Below are positions 5,661 through 7,229 of a DNA stretch of 7,229 bases, in pieces. The DNA lies in contig CAJTZI010000078.1 of NCBI GenBank assembly GCA_910584075.1, forward strand, positions 1 to 7,229, written 5' to 3'. The stretch comes from an uncultured Oscillibacter sp. Its GTDB lineage: Bacteria > Bacillota > Clostridia > Oscillospirales > Oscillospiraceae. The translations under genes and the position numbers were made by a program. How positions within the stretch are numbered: position 1 is the stretch's first letter; each line of letters opens with the position of its first letter. The notes beneath the pieces were generated by a model, which saw only the letters and a program-made list of their open reading frames with translations, did not search any database and was not told the DNA's origin.

Positions 5661-6830
5661 TCACCAGTCTATCTCCACGATTTCGCCGTTCTGAATCTCA
5701 TAGATATAGACGGTTTTGGCCGGATTGCGGGACTCGTCAAAGGAGAACGTGCCGGAGACGCCCACAAAGTCCGTGAGATTGGCCGCATAGTTTTTAATGG
5801 CGTCCCGGTCCGTCCCGCCGGACTCCGCCGCCAGCAGGGCGATGTGCAAGGCGTCGTAGGACTGGGTCACGTAGGAGTCAATGAAGCTGCCGGTTTTCTC
5901 CTTATAGGCCTCCTCCAGCCACATATACTCCTCATTCTGGTTGTTGAGCTGCACAGTGTTGCACATCATCACGCCCTCCACGGACGCGCCGCCCACGTCG
6001 AGGAACTCCTGCTTGAACAGGGTGTTGGAGCCCACGTAGGGGACATCCAGGCCCAGCCCCTCGGCCTGCTGGATGATCTGCACCGCGTCGGCGTACACGG
6101 AGGCCAGAAACAGTACGTCCGGCTCCGCCTGCTTGATCTTGGAGATCAGGGGGGTGAAGTCCTTGGTCTCGCTGGCGATATAGGTCTCGGCGGCCACGAC
6201 GTCCGCGCCCAGCTCCTGCAGAGAGGCGCTCATGGTATCCAGCATGCTCACCCCCCAGTCGTCGCTGGAGTAGATGACGGCCACCTTCTTTGCGCCCAGG
6301 CTCTCCACCAGAAAGCGGGCCGTCTCGCTGTTCTCCCAGGCGGTGGTGACCTGCGTGCGGAAAATGCAGTCGCCAATGCCGGTGTAGTCCACATGGGAGG
6401 CCTGGGGGGAGATCATCAGAATATTCTTCTCCTGGAGGATGGGCGCGGCGGCCATGGAGCAGGAGGAGGTCTGGCTCCCGATCACCGCCAGCACCGAGGG
6501 ATCCTCCGCCACCCGGGTGGCGATGTTCACGCTCTCCTTGGCGTCCGCCTTGTCGTCGTAGACCTCAAGGACCACCTTGTGGCCGTTGATGCCCCCGTTT
6601 TCGTTGTACTTGTCCACCAGAAGATTCATGGCGACCTGATAGGATTGTCCATACTGGGCGTTGTTGCCCGTCAGGGGCGCCATCAGAACAAACTTGTAGT
6701 CCCCGCCCTCCCCGGAGGGGGCCGCGGTGTCCGGAGACGGGCCGTCCTGCGGTTTTTCCGCCGGGCCGCCGCAGGCGAACAGGGACAGGCAGAACGCCAT
6801 ACAGAGTATACATGTCAGAACCTTTTTCAT
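5661..6830 (-). CDS. ABC transporter substrate-binding lipoprotein, branched-chain amino acid (LivJ/LivK) type
   Basis: A 389-residue extracytoplasmic receptor that delivers a small ligand to an ABC importer. The N terminus is a lipoprotein signal peptide: MKK, a hydrophobic core, and a lipobox LFAC ending at Cys20, which would be lipidated and anchor the protein to the outer face of the membrane. A Gly/Pro/Asp-rich linker (21-43) follows. The rest is a type I periplasmic-binding fold (Peripla_BP_6): MAPLTGNNAQYG (50-61), NENGGINGHKV (76-86), VIGSQTSSCSMAAAPIL (116-132), where the Thr-Ser-Ser normally contacts the amino-acid head group of the ligand, and VAVIYSSDDWG in the hinge region. AGGAGG eight to nine bases upstream of 6830 sets the start. 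It is the first gene of the leftward operon. No permease or ATPase gene is in the window, so its importer must be encoded elsewhere. The ligand could be an amino acid, amide or other polar compound. Confidence 0.94.
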   Translation of the reverse strand: MKKVLTCILCMAFCLSLFACGGPAEKPQDGPSPDTAAPSGEGGDYKFVLMAPLTGNNAQYGQSYQVAMNLLVDKYNENGGINGHKVVLEVYDDKADAKESVNIATRVAEDPSVLAVIGSQTSSCSMAAAPILQEKNILMISPQASHVDYTGIGDCIFRTQVTTAWENSETARFLVESLGAKKVAVIYSSDDWGVSMLDTMSASLQELGADVVAAETYIASETKDFTPLISKIKQAEPDVLFLASVYADAVQIIQQAEGLGLDVPYVGSNTLFKQEFLDVGGASVEGVMMCNTVQLNNQNEEYMWLEEAYKEKTGSFIDSYVTQSYDALHIALLAAESGGTDRDAIKNYAANLTDFVGVSGTFSFDESRNPAKTVYIYEIQNGEIVEIDW

Positions 6831-6870
6831 GTTGTCTTACCTCCTTGCAGTTTGTTTGTAGGTGGCGCGG

Positions 6871-6894
6871 TTCCCCCGGAGGCGATCCGGGGAA
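6871..6894 (-). other. Stem-loop in the 5' leader of the binding-protein operon
   Basis: TTCCCCCGGA (6871-6880) pairs with TCCGGGGAA (6886-6894), leaving one unpaired C and a 5-base loop. In the mRNA it lies about 40 bases before the start codon and about 24 bases before the ribosome binding site. No T run follows, so it is not a terminator. It may protect the mRNA end or raise expression of the binding protein. The pairing is visible; the role is inferred. Confidence 0.35.
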
Positions 6895-6987
6895 GCCGGC
6901 TGCGGGAAATGAAATGCGTGTGCGCAGGGGAATCGCTTGTCTGCCAGGCAGGCACTTTGCTGAGGTTCTCTCCGCTCTCCAGTTTTT

Positions 6988-7016
6988 ATGCTAGCAGAAA
7001 CACGGGCCCAATGCAA
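6988..7016 (-). promoter_or_regulatory. Predicted promoter of the binding-protein / amidohydrolase / GntR / GcvT-like operon
   Basis: On the minus strand the -35 box TTGCAT (7016-7011) lies 17 bases from the -10 box TAGCAT (6993-6988). A TG one base upstream of the -10 makes it an extended -10 (TGCTAGCAT). Each box matches consensus at four of six positions, as expected of a promoter that needs an activator or is tightly controlled. Transcription would start near 6982, about 150 bases before the first gene. Confidence 0.45.
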
Positions 7017-7025
7017 GATACTTTA

Positions 7026-7045
7026 TTGTACTAAATTCAGTACAA
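7026..7045. promoter_or_regulatory. Perfect 7-bp inverted repeat, candidate GntR operator
   Basis: TTGTACT (7026-7032) and AGTACAA (7039-7045) are perfect inverted repeats around a 6-base AT-rich centre. The dyad lies 9 bases from the -35 boxes on both sides and its centre is about 54 bases from both predicted transcription starts. FadR-subfamily operators follow TNGT-N3-ACNA. Here the outer TTGT and ACAA halves fit, but they are 12 bases apart, roughly one helical turn more. It is the only copy I see in the window. Binding by the operon's GntR protein is an inference; a different regulator encoded to the right is equally possible. Confidence 0.55.
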
Positions 7046-7054
7046 GGACCTCCC

Positions 7055-7082
7055 TTGACAGTTTCCGGGCCGCTGTGATAAT
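7055..7082 (+). promoter_or_regulatory. Strong rightward promoter for a gene beyond the window
   Basis: A perfect -35 TTGACA (7055-7060), a 16-base spacer and GATAAT (7077-7082) with an extended -10 TG at 7074-7075. Transcription would start near 7089. It is the closest match to sigma-A consensus in the window. No coding region follows within the remaining 140 bases, so it drives either a gene with a long leader or a small RNA. Confidence 0.65.
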
Positions 7083-7166
7083 TTAGTAAAAACGCACAAA
7101 ACTATGCGGGGCATCCCCAACCTTCGCGAGAGCTTTGCCTAAATTTTCCGTATTGCGCTCCATCCC

Positions 7167-7184
7167 TCTCCTCTGCGGAGGAGA
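7167..7184 (+). other. Stem-loop in the rightward leader
   Basis: TCTCCTC (7167-7173) pairs perfectly with GAGGAGA (7178-7184) around a TGCG tetraloop. A competing shorter stem GCGG (7175-7178) with CCGC (7186-7189) overlaps it and is followed within two bases by TTTTT (7192-7196). The two are mutually exclusive, the geometry of an attenuator. The GAGGAG arm could also act as a ribosome binding sequence, but no start codon stands at the right distance. Stem lengths are short, so this is tentative. Confidence 0.3.
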
Positions 7185-7229
7185 CCCGCTGTTTTTGTGT
7201 GAAAACAACCGCCTCCCCTCTCACTGCGC

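Larger units (their letters stand above)
6831..7229. other. Non-coding divergent control region at the window's right end
   Basis: This 399-base stretch has no convincing gene on either strand. Leftward it holds a promoter (6988-7016) and a leader of about 150 bases for the binding-protein operon, with one hairpin. Rightward it holds a strong promoter (7055-7082) and at least 140 bases of leader running off the window. A perfect dyad (7026-7045) separates the two promoters. I compared the leaders by eye with common riboswitch and T-box signatures (glycine, folate, SAM, TPP, cyclic-di-GMP) and found no convincing match. Confidence 0.6.

Noticed and set aside
4628..5776. A long open frame (382 codons) on the plus strand opposite the amidohydrolase gene
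   Set aside because: It is an antisense shadow of a GC-rich gene: it has no family motifs, while the minus strand carries the complete amidohydrolase metal site and a ribosome binding site.
6961..6990. GGAGAGCGGAGAG on the minus strand as the start of a glycine or folate riboswitch
   Set aside because: The remaining conserved segments (the CCGAAGG/GCAAA core of glycine riboswitches, the GTTAA core of folate riboswitches) do not follow.
5649..7034. A 461-codon open frame on the plus strand opposite the binding-protein gene
   Set aside because: Antisense shadow; it is Val/Gly/His-rich with no domain, and it crosses the leftward gene's promoter and signal peptide.
7104..7142. A 12-codon reading frame just after the rightward promoter (MRGIPNLRESFA)
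   Set aside because: No ribosome binding site precedes the ATG, the composition suggests nothing, and such short frames occur by chance. A leader peptide cannot be excluded but is unsupported.
7089..7200. Possible known structured RNA (riboswitch, T-box, 6S RNA, RNase P or SRP RNA)
   Set aside because: None of the conserved cores that I can recall for these families is visible on either strand.

Overview
The window looks like chromosome from a GC-rich member of the Clostridia. A gut Oscillospiraceae relative (Flavonifractor, Oscillibacter or Intestinimonas type) is my best guess. It rests on the GC-rich codon choice, the strong AGGAGG ribosome binding sites, the Clostridia-like MnmA and the gene families present. 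No ribosomal RNA or other phylogenetic marker is available to confirm it. I see no mobile element, CRISPR array, tRNA or rRNA.

Left part (1-2580). The first 310 bases are the N-terminal part of gapA (glyceraldehyde-3-phosphate dehydrogenase), read leftward and cut by the window edge. An AT-rich divergent promoter region (311-582) separates it from a rightward two-gene unit: a small soluble histidine-kinase-like ATPase, followed 5 bases later by mnmA (tRNA 2-thiouridine synthase). A perfect 13-bp GC-rich hairpin at 2531-2559 lies between mnmA and the convergent gene and probably ends transcription from both sides. The kinase-like protein is unusual: the position aligning with the phosphorylated histidine of the H-box is alanine.

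Right part (2585-6830). Four genes are read leftward with short gaps (34, 66 and 48 bases), so probably as one operon. In transcription order they are a lipoprotein substrate-binding protein of the branched-chain amino acid (LivJ/LivK) type, a metal-dependent amidohydrolase resembling the N-terminal domain of FluG, a GntR regulator of the FCD (FadR-like) class, and a stand-alone folate-binding GcvT-family protein. The GcvT-family protein resembles the folate module of sarcosine oxidase and dimethylglycine dehydrogenase more than true glycine-cleavage T protein. The set suggests capture, hydrolysis (or decarboxylation) and demethylation of a small methylated compound, with methyl or one-carbon units passed to tetrahydrofolate. 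The substrate is not readable from the sequence.

Right edge (6831-7229). This 399-base non-coding stretch holds a plausible leftward promoter for the operon, a strong rightward promoter for a gene beyond the window, and a perfect inverted repeat (TTGTACT, 6 bases, AGTACAA). The repeat lies exactly midway between the two promoters, about 54 bases from each predicted start of transcription. It is the best candidate binding site for the operon's GntR protein.
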